Assembly (NCBI GenBank): GCA_003550325.1
Contig: QKWP01000699.1
Location: forward strand, 166,703 to 230,702
DNA from: Gigaspora rosea
Taxonomy: Eukaryota > Glomeromycota > Glomeromycetes > Diversisporales > Gigasporaceae
DNA: 64,000 nucleotides
Direction of reading: 5' to 3'
Every line of letters starts with the position of its first letter. Positions within the stretch are counted from its first letter, which is position 1. Positions 22,446 to 33,836 of this stretch are shown in pieces. The position numbers and the translations under genes were made by a program. The notes under the pieces were generated by a model that worked only from the letters and a program-made list of their open reading frames with translations, had not been told where the DNA came from and did no database searches.

Positions 22446-23568
22446 TTTATGAACAGCTAACAATTTTAAAAAATTACTAAAAATAGAAAAGATTTATAGA
22501 AAAATAGTTAAAATAAGTATTAATATTACTAAATATAGTAAAAATCTACAAAAAAAGTCAAAATAAGCAAAAGCAAATTGTTATCTATCTATATATAGCT
22601 TGGGGACCTGCTATACTCCCTCTTGGCACAACTTTATTCTCATATAATTTGTATATATATATTTTTTATATCTATCAGAAATTAATGCTACTTTTTAAAA
22701 TATAACCTATCTAATTATTGCTTATAGACACCCTTGTATATCTGTTATAGCAAAAAAATCTGTTCTATATATCTTCTTTTTTCTATAGAAAGCTCTATTG
22801 TATACACTTTATCAGCTAAGATTTGTTACCTTGTCAAGCCTGCTATTTTTTAATCCTCTTTATTTAGTCTCTAAAATAAGAGATAAAATTCAATACTTTT
22901 ACAAACAAATCTAACAAAAAAAAATAAAAAGAAATATATAAAAAGGGAAAGTACTATATAATCTAAACAAAATACCAAAAGTTATAAAATAAAAAGAGAA
23001 AAATTAAAGAAAACAAAAAAAGAAAGGCTTAATAGCACTATTATAGCTATGCCAAGTAGATAAAAATTATATAATACTGCACAAAGAACTACTTTGTCTA
23101 AGTATTATATATACATAAAAGAAAAAAAAAGAAAAAAACTATGCCTAAAAGAAAATTTTAGAAAGAAATTTTAATTCTATTTTTTATTCAAAACACCATA
23201 TATTATTGATCATTTATCTCAAAGATTGTCTAATTTTTCTAATTTGGAAGAAGTAAATACTGCTGAATTTTGAAAAGGGTAAACTAAAATGTTACTTTGT
23301 TAAAATTTCAAAAAAGATAAATGAGCAAGAAGGAAATGTACTAAATTGTAAAGACTTGAAAAAGTTATGCTATACAGAATACTATATCTAACTAAGTAGT
23401 TATTTTTGTTTTTACATCTATAAACCTTAACAAAATTCCAGATTATTGTATCTACTACTTCTTTACTTGGTAGTACTAGAGTCTTCTGCTGAGAGATCTT
23501 GCTTATAAGGGTTTGAAAATTTTTTAGCTCTATTTCAGTTACAACCAAATATATAGTAAATGGCCTTG
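22446..23568. other. AT-rich spacer
   Basis: No supportable gene. A minus-strand frame at 23548-23300 includes LPSKEVVDTI, faintly like the PSKEVA word of the retroposon family. Too short to assign. Confidence 0.35.
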
Positions 23569-23812
23569 AGTATACATAGTGATGAAATTATTTTGGATTT
23601 TAGAACCTGAAATTAAAATTTTCACCAAAATTGTTTTTGATCTATTTTACTTAAACCTGAAATTTTTTGATGTTTGAATAGACAAAATTATAAAGAATAT
23701 AAATATAAATTTATTTGCTCTTTTTATAAAAAATTTCAATTAATTTTTGGGAACCTGAAATAGGCATTTTTCAAAAATTAATTTTGGTGGCATGTATGGC
23801 CTTGAGCCCCAG
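23569..23812 (-). repeat. Dispersed repeat, inverted relative to 46155-46410
   Basis: The reverse complement carries the same ordered words as 46155-46410: GCCACCAAAATTAATTTTTG, TTTATAATTTTGTCTATTC, AAGTAAAATAGATCAAAAAC, and TTAATTTCAGGTTC against TTAATTTCGGGTTT. No coding capacity. Confidence 0.6.
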
Positions 23813-24344
23813 CTGCTACTACAACTTTACAACTTATCTCATTTTAGATTTAAAGAAAAAAAGTGCATATATAACTAAAGGCCTACCATTGCAATTTACT
23901 ATAAAAAATGGGTCGATCATATAGATGTGGATCACTCAAATTTCATAGCAAAAATTTTGCATTTATTATAAAATGCACCTATGGTATTTTGCACCTATGA
24001 TATTTTTTTATAGATTTTTTTTAAAATTTTTACTCAATTATTCATCAAGAGTTAGTATTTAGGGTTAGGATTAAGGTTTGGAAAGGGTTTTTAGGGACGT
24101 AGAGCATTTTTACTTAAAGCACGTGTACCAATTAATTAACTAATTTTTGAGATAATGTAACATAGGTGACAAAACACCACAGGTGCGTTTTAGTAAAAGT
24201 CAAAATTTATCCTCATGATCTGCGCGACAAATCGTGTGACTGTTAATGAATGGATATGTAAAATTTTTTTGATCTGGGGCAAAATTTATCAATTCCGATC
24301 CAGCCGACCATGATTCCGATGCATTCAGACGTATCCCGACTAGT
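23813..24344. other. AT-rich spacer
   Basis: Nothing supportable. Confidence 0.4.
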
Positions 24345-24408
24345 GATGCCGAGATAACCTTTTAACGGCACTATGTATTGGTTTTATCACGTGGTAAAAC
24401 TGATTTTA

Positions 24409-24887
24409 GTATGCTAAAATTATTAAAATAAAAAACGAAATACTAGTTATAATTAATGATAAAATATTGATCAAAAATTAAACTATCAAATGACATAAAA
24501 ATAGAACTAACGTCAAAACAAATAATTTAATAATCAAACAGACGTCAAGCAAATATTGGCCTTGAAGCAGCGAATGTGTCTTAAGAATTGAGAATAATAA
24601 TAATTAGCTTTAAAAAAGCTATACTGCAAATCTTAAGCGCAAAATATATAGTAATAAAAAAAATAATGCGCAATAATTTTCTTAAAGTTTCTTAAGTTAT
24701 AGCTTTATTGCTTTAAAAAGAACTATATAATAAATGTTAAGTGCAAATATTAAAAAAAAATAATGCACAATAAATTCTTAGTTTTTTAAATCACAGTTTT
24801 AATTGCATGTATTGTCAAATAACTTATCACTATAATTATATTCCAGTTATATCTTTTTATTTTAACGGTTTTAGCCTACGATAAATG
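24409..24887. mobile_element. Nested TIR element with possible TTA TSD
   Basis: It interrupts the left TIR of the host element between ...CTGATTTTA and CAGCTATTCTC, which are contiguous in the right TIR. TTA is present on both sides (24406-24408, 24888-24890). Near its ends GCTAAAATTATTAAAATAAA and the inverse of TTTATTTTAACGGTTTTAGC pair. A 3-bp TTA duplication would suit a PIF/Harbinger-type MITE. Ends approximate. Confidence 0.55.
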
Positions 24888-25105
24888 TTACAGCTATTCT
24901 CATAAATTCTGGGACAACTGATAAAAATTTGGCCGAAATTAATTCGGCCGAATTCGATAAGTTATTGATTTCGGGAAAAATAAGATTCAGTAACAAATAA
25001 TATCAGATACGTTAATAAGATCAGGTGATTAATATATATTACAATACAGCAATAAGACTAAATATCGACATGCATACTTGTCGCACTTGTAAGTCGTAAA
25101 CTTTT

Positions 25106-25535
25106 AATTCCTATTCTTTGGCACGATCCATTTTCGCTCAAACGAAGCCTTACTCATTTCTAATTATTTTTCGGCGAAAATTCATTTTTAAAAATTGTGT
25201 AAAATTTCAATTCCTATTCTTTGGCAAAATCCATTTTCGCTCAACGAAGCCTTTATTCATTTTTAATTATTTTTCGGCGAAAATTCATTTTAAAAACTTG
25301 TGTAAAATTTCAATTCCTATTCTTTGGCAAGATCCATTTTCATTCAAACGAAGCCTTTATTCATTTCTAATAATTTTTCGACGAAATATTGGTTTTAAAA
25401 AATTATGTAAATTTTCAATTCCTATTCTTTGACAAGATCCATTTTCATTCAACGGAAGCCTTTATTCATTTCTAATTATTTTTCGTTCTTGTCGAAGTAA
25501 AATTAGGTTTAAAAAATTGTATAAAACTTCAATTC
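25106..25535 (+). repeat. 103-114-bp tandem repeat, about 4 copies
   Basis: AATTCCTATTCTTTGGC recurs at 25106, 25209, 25312 and 25417, and in shortened form at 25531. Each unit holds TTTTCGGCGAAAATTC. The unit length is not a multiple of three, so the long plus-strand frame 25118-25432 is a repeat read through three frames and is not a gene. Confidence 0.75.
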
Positions 25536-25790
25536 CTATTCAAACCAGTCGACAAATTCATGATCATATTTAACTTTTTTAATAGCGAGACCTGTTCGAG
25601 TAATATATTTGTTATAAAAGTCTAGTTTATATTCGATTCCTTTTTTACATTTCTTGTTAAGGTTTATTGGTTGACATGAACAGTTTTTCCATAAATTTTC
25701 GTACAAACCTAAGCACACCAAACATGTTGGACAAACATTCGAACTAAATTTAAAATTGTTGACATTGTTATGATATCGTAAAATGATCAT
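25536..25790 (-). CDS. Small Cys-containing ORF carried in a TIR element, product unknown
   Basis: An 84-codon minus-strand frame, from ATG at 25790 to a stop ending at 25536. The N-terminal half has CPTCLVCLGLYENLWKNCSC, five cysteines in twenty residues, suggesting a small metal-binding or disulphide motif. The C-terminal half is charged (YKLDFYNKY, KKVKYDHEF). It lies wholly inside the 24345-25986 element, next to the tandem array. A decayed homologue at about 32600-32440 (minus) sits in a relic of the same element, so the ORF travels with the element. No signal peptide or known domain. Could be an element-encoded accessory protein or a captured host fragment. Confidence 0.5.
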   Translation of the reverse strand: MIILRYHNNVNNFKFSSNVCPTCLVCLGLYENLWKNCSCQPINLNKKCKKGIEYKLDFYNKYITRTGLAIKKVKYDHEFVDWFE

Positions 25791-25986
25791 TATGATACAA
25801 AAATAGCTTTTATTAATTATTTTATTATACTGATCATACCGAAATCAATAACTTATCGAATTCGGCCGAATTAATTTCGGCCAAATTTTTATCAGTTGTC
25901 CCAGAATTTACGAGAACAGCTGTAAAATCAGGTTTACCACGTGATAAAACCAAAACATAGTGCCGTTAAAGGGTTATCTCGGCATC

Positions 25987-28320
25987 GACCAAGAATTTCG
26001 GACCCCCTGTATGGATTCACTGTATGGATTCCCTGTATGAGTTGATCCCATGTAATGCAAAACAAAAAATCAACTTTGCGTGGGCTTAGTGCTGGCAAAA
26101 CTTTTGTAATGCCGGTAAAATTATCATGTGACAAGTAACGTAAAATTGTAATCTGCAAAATTAGAGTATAACGATAAGTTTTGGACAGAATTAAATTTGG
26201 GCAAAATTAGAGTATAAATTTTTGGCAGAGTTCGAATATAAATTGGACAAAATTAGAATATGTTATTTAGCTATTGAAAATTTTTCTGATAATAATAACA
26301 TTTTTTTTAGTTTAGAAATAACAGAAAAACTTCCTTGAATTACGAAGAATTCAGAGCATTTCTCACTAAACGACCAGAATATATTTGAAACATATTCGGA
26401 GAGGATTATGATCGAATTATGTAATAACAAATATTATACTATATAATTTATAATATTTTCTTTTTATATTCACATCAGAACAAATGCATTAAAAAAAATT
26501 TAAACTTTATTTAAATAATAAATTTAAATAATAAATTTTTTTTAAATTTTTTTAAAAATTACGCTATTAAAAATGCATCCGAGTTAACCAATTTTTAAAT
26601 TAGAAAATAAACATATATGAAATTCTTTTAGAAAAATAGCTTTTTCTATTTTTAAAGAATTGTAAGTATGAATTTTACCTGCTGAAAGCTTCCTATTTAA
26701 ATAGCTATGATGCATGAAGATCGCCAAGGTTATTATCGCGAGGATCATCACGTGTTAATACTCAGAGCATGCACATGTTAGTGATTAGGGGCTTAGAAAA
26801 GGAAATCATTGTATGATACTATTTAAGGGAAATCATCTTGTGAAAGCATTGTACGATTAAAGTTAAAGGGAAATTTAAGAAATGGATACGGTATTTAAGG
26901 ACTGGCTCTTTCGTAGGGGTCCCTCTCAAAAAAAAAACAAAAACAAATTATTGTTAAAGGACAAATAGGGAATTGAGAGTAAGGCAGTATAAATATGTAA
27001 AAAAAAAAGAGGGGTAAGAATGAAAAAAGACGTAAACTCATCATGGCGATTCTCTTTAAGTTCCAGTAATTCGTATAACTTAGCGAAGAATAAAAGAATA
27101 GTAAAATTAGGGAAAGAAAATTGATGAAAGAAGTAAATAACTTACACGAAATAAAAATGTATAAAATGATGGGCATGTAACGGTAGAGCCGCAGCGTCTT
27201 ACAGAAACTTTGATTTTAATATAAACAGCATATATCTAACATATTAATAAGCCATAGTAAAATCTGTTAACTTTCTTGTAAGACACATATTATAAAAAAA
27301 TTTTTCATAACACGGTCGAACTCCTGTTTTAAAAACAATAGAAGATATCGGATGTAAAATTAAAAGAATCTTTTTGTTAGAACCCAAAGAGTGGTTTCAT
27401 AAGCAAAATATTGAAATATTATATTATTAAATATTGGAATTTTTTTATTTTGTTATATATTATTATTAGATTAATAACATATTATTTTTATATATAAAAT
27501 TATATTGTATCTATAATAAATATAATGAACAGACTTCTGGCATTACTCTTATAGCGTGTTTTCATAAAAACGCAATAAACTGATCCGAGCGAGAATAATT
27601 CATCATCAATGAGTATTGCCTATGTATTATATTCGATTTTAGCTAAAGTTATCCGGTATAATTCAGATTGTATTTGAATGACAAGTGAATAAAATTCATT
27701 ACTGAATTCTGTTGAGAAAATTCAGAAATCTCTTTTCTGTTCAATCTAATGTCATAAGATCACTATAGTATTAGAAATATAAAAGGACTAAGTATGAACT
27801 ATCGAATTACTGTACTTACTAATAAATGAATAACAAAGCCCATCAATGTAATGATGATAATGTATTCGAGATTGTCTTGTTTCATTGATTTTATAATAGT
27901 GATTGTTCACTAGCTGTCTGCAAGAAACGTTTGTACATAAATTAATTTATGTTCATTAGGTCTTGATATTCTATATCATACTGCTTGATACAATTGTGAT
28001 CAAATAAATAAATGACAAATATCGAAGGGATGTGTAATACAATGACAAACTTGAAATTGTATTTCAATACGCCTGTGACAATACTTCAATGTGTGATGCA
28101 TTGAATATTGCTAAACACATATGCCAGCAATTGAAGGTATTGGATAATACTAAGGCTGTCTTTGTATGATTTTTTTACTCCTGGATTTTTATATTTAAAT
28201 TATACAGCCGTTCACTCAATGATACATTCATAAAAACAGGTTAATCACAGGATGACTTTATTTCTGTTACAAAACGAATAGAGAAAAAAGAGCATATACA
28301 AAGTTAAACACCCTTTGTTT
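25987..28320. other. AT-rich region without supportable genes
   Basis: 26160-26280 has three imperfect copies of GG(A/C)(C/A)AAATTAGA(G/A)TAT. Frames at 26158-25934 and 27176-26895 (minus) are hydrophobic or low-complexity chance frames. Nothing else stands out. Confidence 0.4.
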
Positions 28321-30470
28321 TTATCTTGGAGGTGTTCTAGCTGTTGGAGGAAGACTTGAAATTAAAACTTTTTCATTAGAATTGTTTTTTTTTGGATTTT
28401 TGATCTTTAAAACAATCATTAAAATTTTTAACAAATTTCTGTGATTCGTTTATGGTATACTATTAATAGATGTAAGTTTTAATTTTTGGTTTTAAAACCA
28501 TTTTTAATTACTGTAAATGATCTTACCATCAATCTATTCAAGTATTCATTATATTCTTCGACATTCGTGTTCTTTTTTACTGGAATATCTAAAATTTTTA
28601 CGAGCCTGATTCTATGGATCCCGAATCCGGGTTGATCAAGAACGAAGATCCTCATTTTTAGGCCTTTTTAAAAAAAAAATAATTTTAAATTATTACGTAT
28701 ATAAAGATAATATTTTGTATGCATAATAAATTAAAACATTTAATTTAATTACCTGTAACTAAGATTCCTACTGTTTCTAAGGACCAAAGTAGAGTTAATA
28801 CCTCTATCCGGATATATTTTTTATATCCGGATTTATCCGGTTTTAACATAGTATATATCCGGATTTAAATTTAAATCCGGATTTATTTATATCCGGATAT
28901 AAAAAACACTATGTCGCGTTATATCACATGACATAGTATATATCCGGATCGGATAGAGGTGTTAACTCTAGACCAAAGGTCCAATTCTTGGCACTTATGA
29001 CTCCCGTATTTTTTGTAAAAATGTTTACATATCAAGTCGTGTGAATCTTTCATTATCTTATAAAGTTTCCGTCGATCTGTCGTGTTTTTTTTTCTCAGTT
29101 CCAGAGAAAGGAGGGCCGGCAACCTCGCCAATTAAATACTCAAATTTTGGAATTCCGTCCAATTCTCGAGAAACTAACGTAAAATCCGGTTTTCGGCCGC
29201 GTTTTATTCTCTTGTAATTTTGAAATGTATATAATAAAGATAGCTGATTTATATTTGTCACCAGTACGATGCATCGCAACCTATCTGATTTTGATTGTGA
29301 TGCATCGCAAATTGCATCATTATTGTTACCCTAGTTAAATTATTCTAGTTATTTTGATAAAAATTACTTTTTTGCGATTTTCTTTATCGCTTTTGATATT
29401 ACTATCATTGTCGCTGTCACTATCATTATCAGTACTGGAACTTTCGTCGTTTTTTCTTTTTTTCGAACTCAATGAGCCTTTTCCGGATCTAAAATAAAAC
29501 TTTTGCTTAAATTAAATTATATAGTAGAAGTTAAAAGATTAAATGATACTTACGCTGTAAGTGTAATGTTATTTATTTCTCTGATCGCAATATTAAAAGG
29601 AATAACGACGGAGTGTGATTCCTAAGTTCCTTCGTTATTATCATTATTGGTTTCATACTCCTTTGTTTTTCTCAAATGTGAACTTAAATAATATTAAGTT
29701 ATATTACAATTAATTTTGAGATATCTTTAAGAAAATGCAGCACTATCACAAAACATACAAATGGTTATTAATTTCTTTCATGTTTTTTTTGCTAATTGTT
29801 TGAGAAAAATTATCTGAATGAAGTACACATTTAGAAACATTCGCGAGTTCACTCCATTCTGTTTCCGAAAATGAAGATTTTAACCACGGATGTGGATATG
29901 CTGTATCGATAATACCCGAGCAAATTGGTCGTCGCAATTGACTTTCTCAAATTCAGCATTAGATATTGCATTTTTAACTCGATTTTTGATTGATGCTGAA
30001 GATAATTCATGTCCAAAATTCCAAGGCCACAAATCGATATCATCGTCCTAAAAAGGATTTGAGTGAATATAAAATATAGGAATTATTGACCATACAAAAA
30101 TTTAAACATACCTTGAGGAACAATATTGTTAAACATTCCTTTTTAATTTCTCTGAATGGTTCAATTTAGCTTTCTGTATTTTTTTTTAAAGAAAAATTTC
30201 TTTTAGAATATGCTATATTGAAATTTGAAACTTTCTACACCAATATGAGTTCACTTTACCTTCATTTCATTGATCTTTTGTTCATATTCATCAATGTTTA
30301 ATTTTTTTCCTTTAGAGAGTTAAACAGCCATCCTTGGCAGACGTCTTTTATAATATTGGTGCTGAAACCTTTAATGCCTCTCAGGCGGTTGATTCAAAAA
30401 ATCTTACAAATGTCCAATCAGATACGTTTGTTTCAAAAATTTTCAAAAGTTGCTTTTCCTTGTTGTTCAT
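28321..30470 (-). pseudogene. Multi-exon nuclease-like family gene, disrupted
   Basis: Minus-strand exon-like blocks in order: 30470-30408 (MNNKEKQLLKIFE..., donor GTAAGA); 30301-30260 (LNIDEYEQKINEMK); about 30174-30112 (IEPFREIKKECLTI); about 30048-29738 (LWPWNFGHELSSASI; GIIDTAYPHPWLKSSF); about 29670-29565; 29488-29365 (acidic SSSTDNDSDSDNDSN); about 29279-28741 (GRKPDFTL, then EYLIGEVAG, then DLWSLETVGILVTG); about 28670-28529 (RIFVLDQPGFGIHRIRLV); 28443-28321 (VLISSLPPTARTPPR, stop). KPDF...GEV resembles the PD-(D/E)XK nuclease pattern, but that is a tentative reading. I remember such proteins as common in Rhizophagus but cannot name the family. Lesions: a frameshift near 29925, an in-frame TAG near 29617, a frameshift at the A-run near 29085, and a 181-bp MITE at 28790. 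Clearly dead. Confidence 0.65.
28790..28970. mobile_element. hAT-type MITE with 8-bp TSD
   Basis: 181 bp flanked by GACCAAAG (28782-28789 and 28971-28978). TIRs are TAGAGTTAATACCTCTATCC and the inverse of GGATAGAGGTGTTAACTCTA. The interior is a set of ATATCCGGAT palindromes. On the minus strand, removing the element and one TSD copy rejoins ELDLW to SLETVGIL in frame, so the host sequence was coding before the insertion. Confidence 0.9.
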
Positions 30471-30649
30471 TTCCCTCCCATTCGATTTAACTGGATAATT
30501 ATAACTTATTTTTCGCGTAAAAAAGTTGATTTGGAATACTAAATTTTATTTTTTTTCCTGTAGGGATAAAAAAAAAAAACAAGTCTACATATCATTCCAT
30601 GCAAACGAATTATATGTGAGCCACATTGAGATTTAAAATGTTTTCACTT

Positions 30650-30770
30650 TAAAGATTGGCGGTTTTTAGGAGAAAGAATTTTCGTAAAGAGTGTTATAGG
30701 TATATGAATTTAAATAGGTGGTTATTGAGGAGAAAGAATTTTTGTAAAGAGCGTAGATTAGATGATATGG
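30650..30770 (+). repeat. Short tandem duplication
   Basis: AGGAGAAAGAATTTTCGTAAAGAG at about 30670 recurs at about 30730 (one mismatch), followed by similar AT-rich text. Two copies with a unit of about 60 bp. Confidence 0.5.
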
Positions 30771-30779
30771 TTTTTATTT

Positions 30780-31205
30780 ATTTGCGCCTGTAACACAAAC
30801 CATATAAAGTCGTGTCCATCACATGACATAGAGCCAATAGAATTGTTGATTTTAATCGACACGGATCAGCCCAAAGAGACAAAAATAGCGAAAGTCGCAA
30901 AAATACAAGAAATAACAGTCTAAACCAGGGTTGGCCAATGGACCAAAAATGTGGATTAGCAGATACCAATGGACTATGTCCATTGGCCCAATGGACAATG
31001 TCCATTGACATCTTTTTCGAAGACCATCATAGTCCATTGCCAACTCTGGTCTAAACCCATCTTGGTGCATTAATAAAAAATGTTGGGAGGACAATTTTAC
31101 TATAAGAAACATGCCCTAACCCTAACCCCAAATTAACCCTTACCCTAACTTTAATTAAAAATCAAAAACACATGACTGGACACGGCTTTAGACATCCCCC
31201 ATATT
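30780..31205. mobile_element. MITE related to 10782-11020, hosting a nested MITE
   Basis: The ends carry AAAGTCGTGTCCATC and the inverse of GGACACGGCTTTAGAC. The interior shares ACACGGATCA, AAATACAAGAAA and GGACAATTTTAC with 10782-11020. It is interrupted by a 123-bp hAT-type MITE. CCCTAACCCTAACCCC near 31105 is part of this element rather than a telomere. Confidence 0.55.
30926..31048. mobile_element. Small hAT-type MITE with 8-bp TSD
   Basis: 123 bp flanked by GTCTAAAC (30918-30925 and 31049-31056). Ends CAGGGTTGGCCAATGGAC and GTCCATTGCCAACTCTG. The interior repeats CCAATGGACNATGTCCATTGG, so it is nearly palindromic. It has the same terminal family (CAGGGTTGG...CCAACTCTG) as 56127-56881. 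Confidence 0.9.
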
Positions 31206-32103
31206 CGGAATAGATCGACATAATACTAAAACATAATATGTAAATTCAAGTTAGTATTATAGTTAGGATAGATAGAAAGTTGCATTCCCAACACTTTTAA
31301 TTAGTTGATTAGATACTCATTTTCACATTTTTTTTCTTATCTTTTCTTTGAATATATCAATCTATTCCACATATTGTTTGTGTTATGGGCACAAATAAGT
31401 ATACGTCGCGTCGCTAGATTACATATGTATGTATTGGATTTTTTTGTTCTTTGCTCGTGTTGCTTTTTTTTAGCATTACAATATCTCGCGTCATTGAGTT
31501 GTTGTTTCGTCGTTTGCTGGTGTAGATGCCTGGTGTTGATATCGTTGCTTGATGACGCATTTCTGCTACTTCGTAGGTTCATCTTTCCTGGCAGTGTTAA
31601 CTTGGTGTAACATTGGTGTCACCGTTTTCAGGAGCCGTCGCTGATTGACGTTATACCGTTGATTTCTTTGAAGTGGATAGGTTCTCTGATGGACTGTTGA
31701 GTTTCATCAGCGTATTTAGATAGTAATTCTTTGAGATCTTGATGAAAGTTGGTTGACGTAAAATGAAGGATTTTCTTTGTTGAAAGGTGGGAATCATCGC
31801 GCAACAATTCTTTAGTATAGAGTTAAGGGTTTACGTTAAGTTAGAGTTGGAGTTCAGATAGATTATTGCAATGTAACATTAAATATAATATGTGCGATAC
31901 TAATAATTATTGATAAAAGTTATATGAAATCAATCTTGCGATATCATCAATGTCGTCATCTTATTCGACTGAGATTCAAAGCTGTACTAAGAATCAAATT
32001 TAAATAATCAATTTGATGTGGCTGATTTTAATGATCAAATATGTTCGTTATCGTGTATACGGTTTATCTAACGGAACCATCTTCTAAATATCAATGATTT
32101 AGT
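31206..32103. other. Spacer with overlapping chance ORFs
   Basis: Frames at 31305-31610 (+) and 31582-31337 (-) overlap on opposite strands. Neither has a domain or codon bias that singles it out. Nothing else is supportable. Confidence 0.4.
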
Positions 32104-32650
32104 TTACAGCTGTACTCATAAACTTTGGGCATCTGGTAAAAATTGACCAAATGATTGTTGACCGATTCGATTCCGGTGATAATCGATTACTGTGTATCTT
32201 TGTTGATCAATATAATAGCCATAGAATGTATATCACGAGTTTTATCTTTGTTAAATGATATTTTCAAGGCATATTCTTATATTAAAACTTTTTAAATGAA
32301 ATAATTTTATAAATTTTACTTTTATTTCATTAATTATAATCCTCAACGCAATTTTGACAAACATTAATAAATTCTTGGCTATTTGAAATTATAACTTGGG
32401 TTATATCCAGATATATAATAATTAATAAATTCTTGAACTTTTTTTTTTTATTAGTGTAATGTATTTATTATGAAAGCTTATCTTATATTCGAAACCTTTT
32501 TAAGATCTACCGGTTTGTAAAAGCAATCTTTGCTATAAATATTCGTACAAAACATACTAGACATGAATTCAAGTGAAAACTTAATTTTGGAAGTGTTGAC
32601 ATTGTAGTGTCGTTCGGAATACTATCGCTATGTATTAAAAACCTTTATAT
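32104..32650. mobile_element. Relic of the 24345-25986 element family
   Basis: It starts ACAGCTGTACTCATAAA, CTTTGGGCATCTGGTAAAAA and TTGACCGATTCGA, the degraded equivalent of the TIR near 24890-24960. On the minus strand, 32610-32440 keeps CAATGTCAACA, GTATGTTTTGTACGAA and AAACCGGTAGATCTTAAAAA, aligned with the ORF at 25790-25536 but with stops. Its edges are uncertain. Confidence 0.5.
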
Positions 32651-32754
32651 ACCTAAAAAATTTTGTTCAAAGATTTCCATCATATCTCATTTTCTGTGAA
32701 TCCTCAACATGATTTGGTAGACCAAATAATATCTGTTATTTGAAATTTAAATAA

Positions 32755-32910
32755 GGTGGAAAGGGCTAATTTGGAGAATTTTGATATCTCATAACCTAAT
32801 GATCATAATCGAATAATTTTTATACCATTTGATTCGTTTCGATGAGACGAATCGATTAGTACAAAGCTCGTCCGGTTCTGATCACTGGATCACAAGATAT
32901 CATCGATTAT
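32755..32910. repeat. Small inverted-repeat fragment
   Basis: Contains TTTGATATCTCATAAC, CATTTGATTCGTTTCGATGAG and TTCTGATCACTGGATCACAA. This vocabulary is shared with the interiors of 15881-16618 and 36273-36475. Confidence 0.5.
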
Positions 32911-33836
32911 TTGCCAAGCTTACATTTTGTCAATCTCAAAAAAGTATATTTAGAATCTCTGACAAAAATCATCTTTTTGCAAAACGCAATTAGATTATCA
33001 GATCGGAAAATTAGATAATCATTTTTTTTTCTTTTAAAAGAATTACTTCTAATTCAGAAGCTTGTGTCTTTTCATTCTAACGAAAAAAAATTTATTTATG
33101 TCGCCAAAAATTCATGTTATAATCGCCGCAAACAATCATTGTCCCTGGTAGGTCATGTGAATGTTGTGTCCCTGATAACAAGCCACATGAATTTTCAAAA
33201 TTTTTGAGATTCGAGTATTTCAAACGTTAGCAGAAACATAAAATCTAATTCCTATTAGAGGTTGGATTTTTGTTTGTAAGTTCATTCTCAAGCAAAGTGA
33301 GTCTTCATTATTATAAGAATAATATAACACTTTATATATTCTATTTATTTAATTTAAAAACTTTTGCTGAAAAATAGGCTTAATGTTGATCCATTTCAGA
33401 ATAGGTGTTCCTCTCTTTAAGCACCATATTATTAATTGACTATAATACACACTATTACAATATTGATTACAGTAGCAATGGATAGTTAGGTGATATGGTA
33501 TTTAAGGGTTATCTGTTCTAAAAAGATTCTTTTTTGAAAGTTACAAGTGTCAAGAGAGTAATTAACTTTTGAAATATGTATAAATTTTTTGTAAGTCAAT
33601 GATTTTTCTATATTTTATAAATGCGCAAATATTTCAGCGTTAATAATAAGTTAATATATGCTCCCGCGAATATACGTATATAACCTATAAGTGAAATATC
33701 GGACATTTGGGACATTGATCCAATCAAAATCGTTCACGTTATGAACTTCATACTGTGTAACGTTTCCTTTAAAACTACCCCATATAGAAATTTTCGACGC
33801 GTAGATTATAATTTTTTCCCTTTCTTTCAAAATTGG
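32911..33836. other. AT-rich spacer upstream of the next pseudogene
   Basis: Probably contains the promoter of the plus-strand gene at 33837. No specific signal can be supported. Confidence 0.4.

Larger units (their letters stand above)
24345..25986. mobile_element. Long-TIR transposon carrying a small ORF
   Basis: The ends are GATGCCGAGATAACC and GGTTATCTCGGCATC. The TIRs run on for about 140 bp (for example GGTTTTATCACGTGGTAAA, AATTCTGGGACAACTGATAA, TTTCGG and the GGCCGAAATTAATTCGGCCG palindrome). The left TIR is split by a nested insertion (24409-24887). The middle holds a 103-bp tandem array and a minus-strand 84-codon ORF. A degenerate relative lies at 32104-32650. No recognisable transposase and no clear TSD. 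Probably non-autonomous, or of a family I do not recognise. Confidence 0.7.

Noticed and set aside
25118..25432. 104-codon open frame
   Set aside because: It is a 103-bp tandem repeat whose unit length is not a multiple of three, so each unit is read in a different frame.
26895..27176. 93-codon hydrophobic frame on the minus strand
   Set aside because: Low-complexity Phe/Leu/Ile composition from an A-rich plus strand, with no neighbouring exon or signal sequence logic.
31305..31610. Overlapping frames on both strands
   Set aside because: Mutually exclusive frames without motifs, no splice context, and Cys/Leu/Phe-rich composition typical of T-rich DNA.
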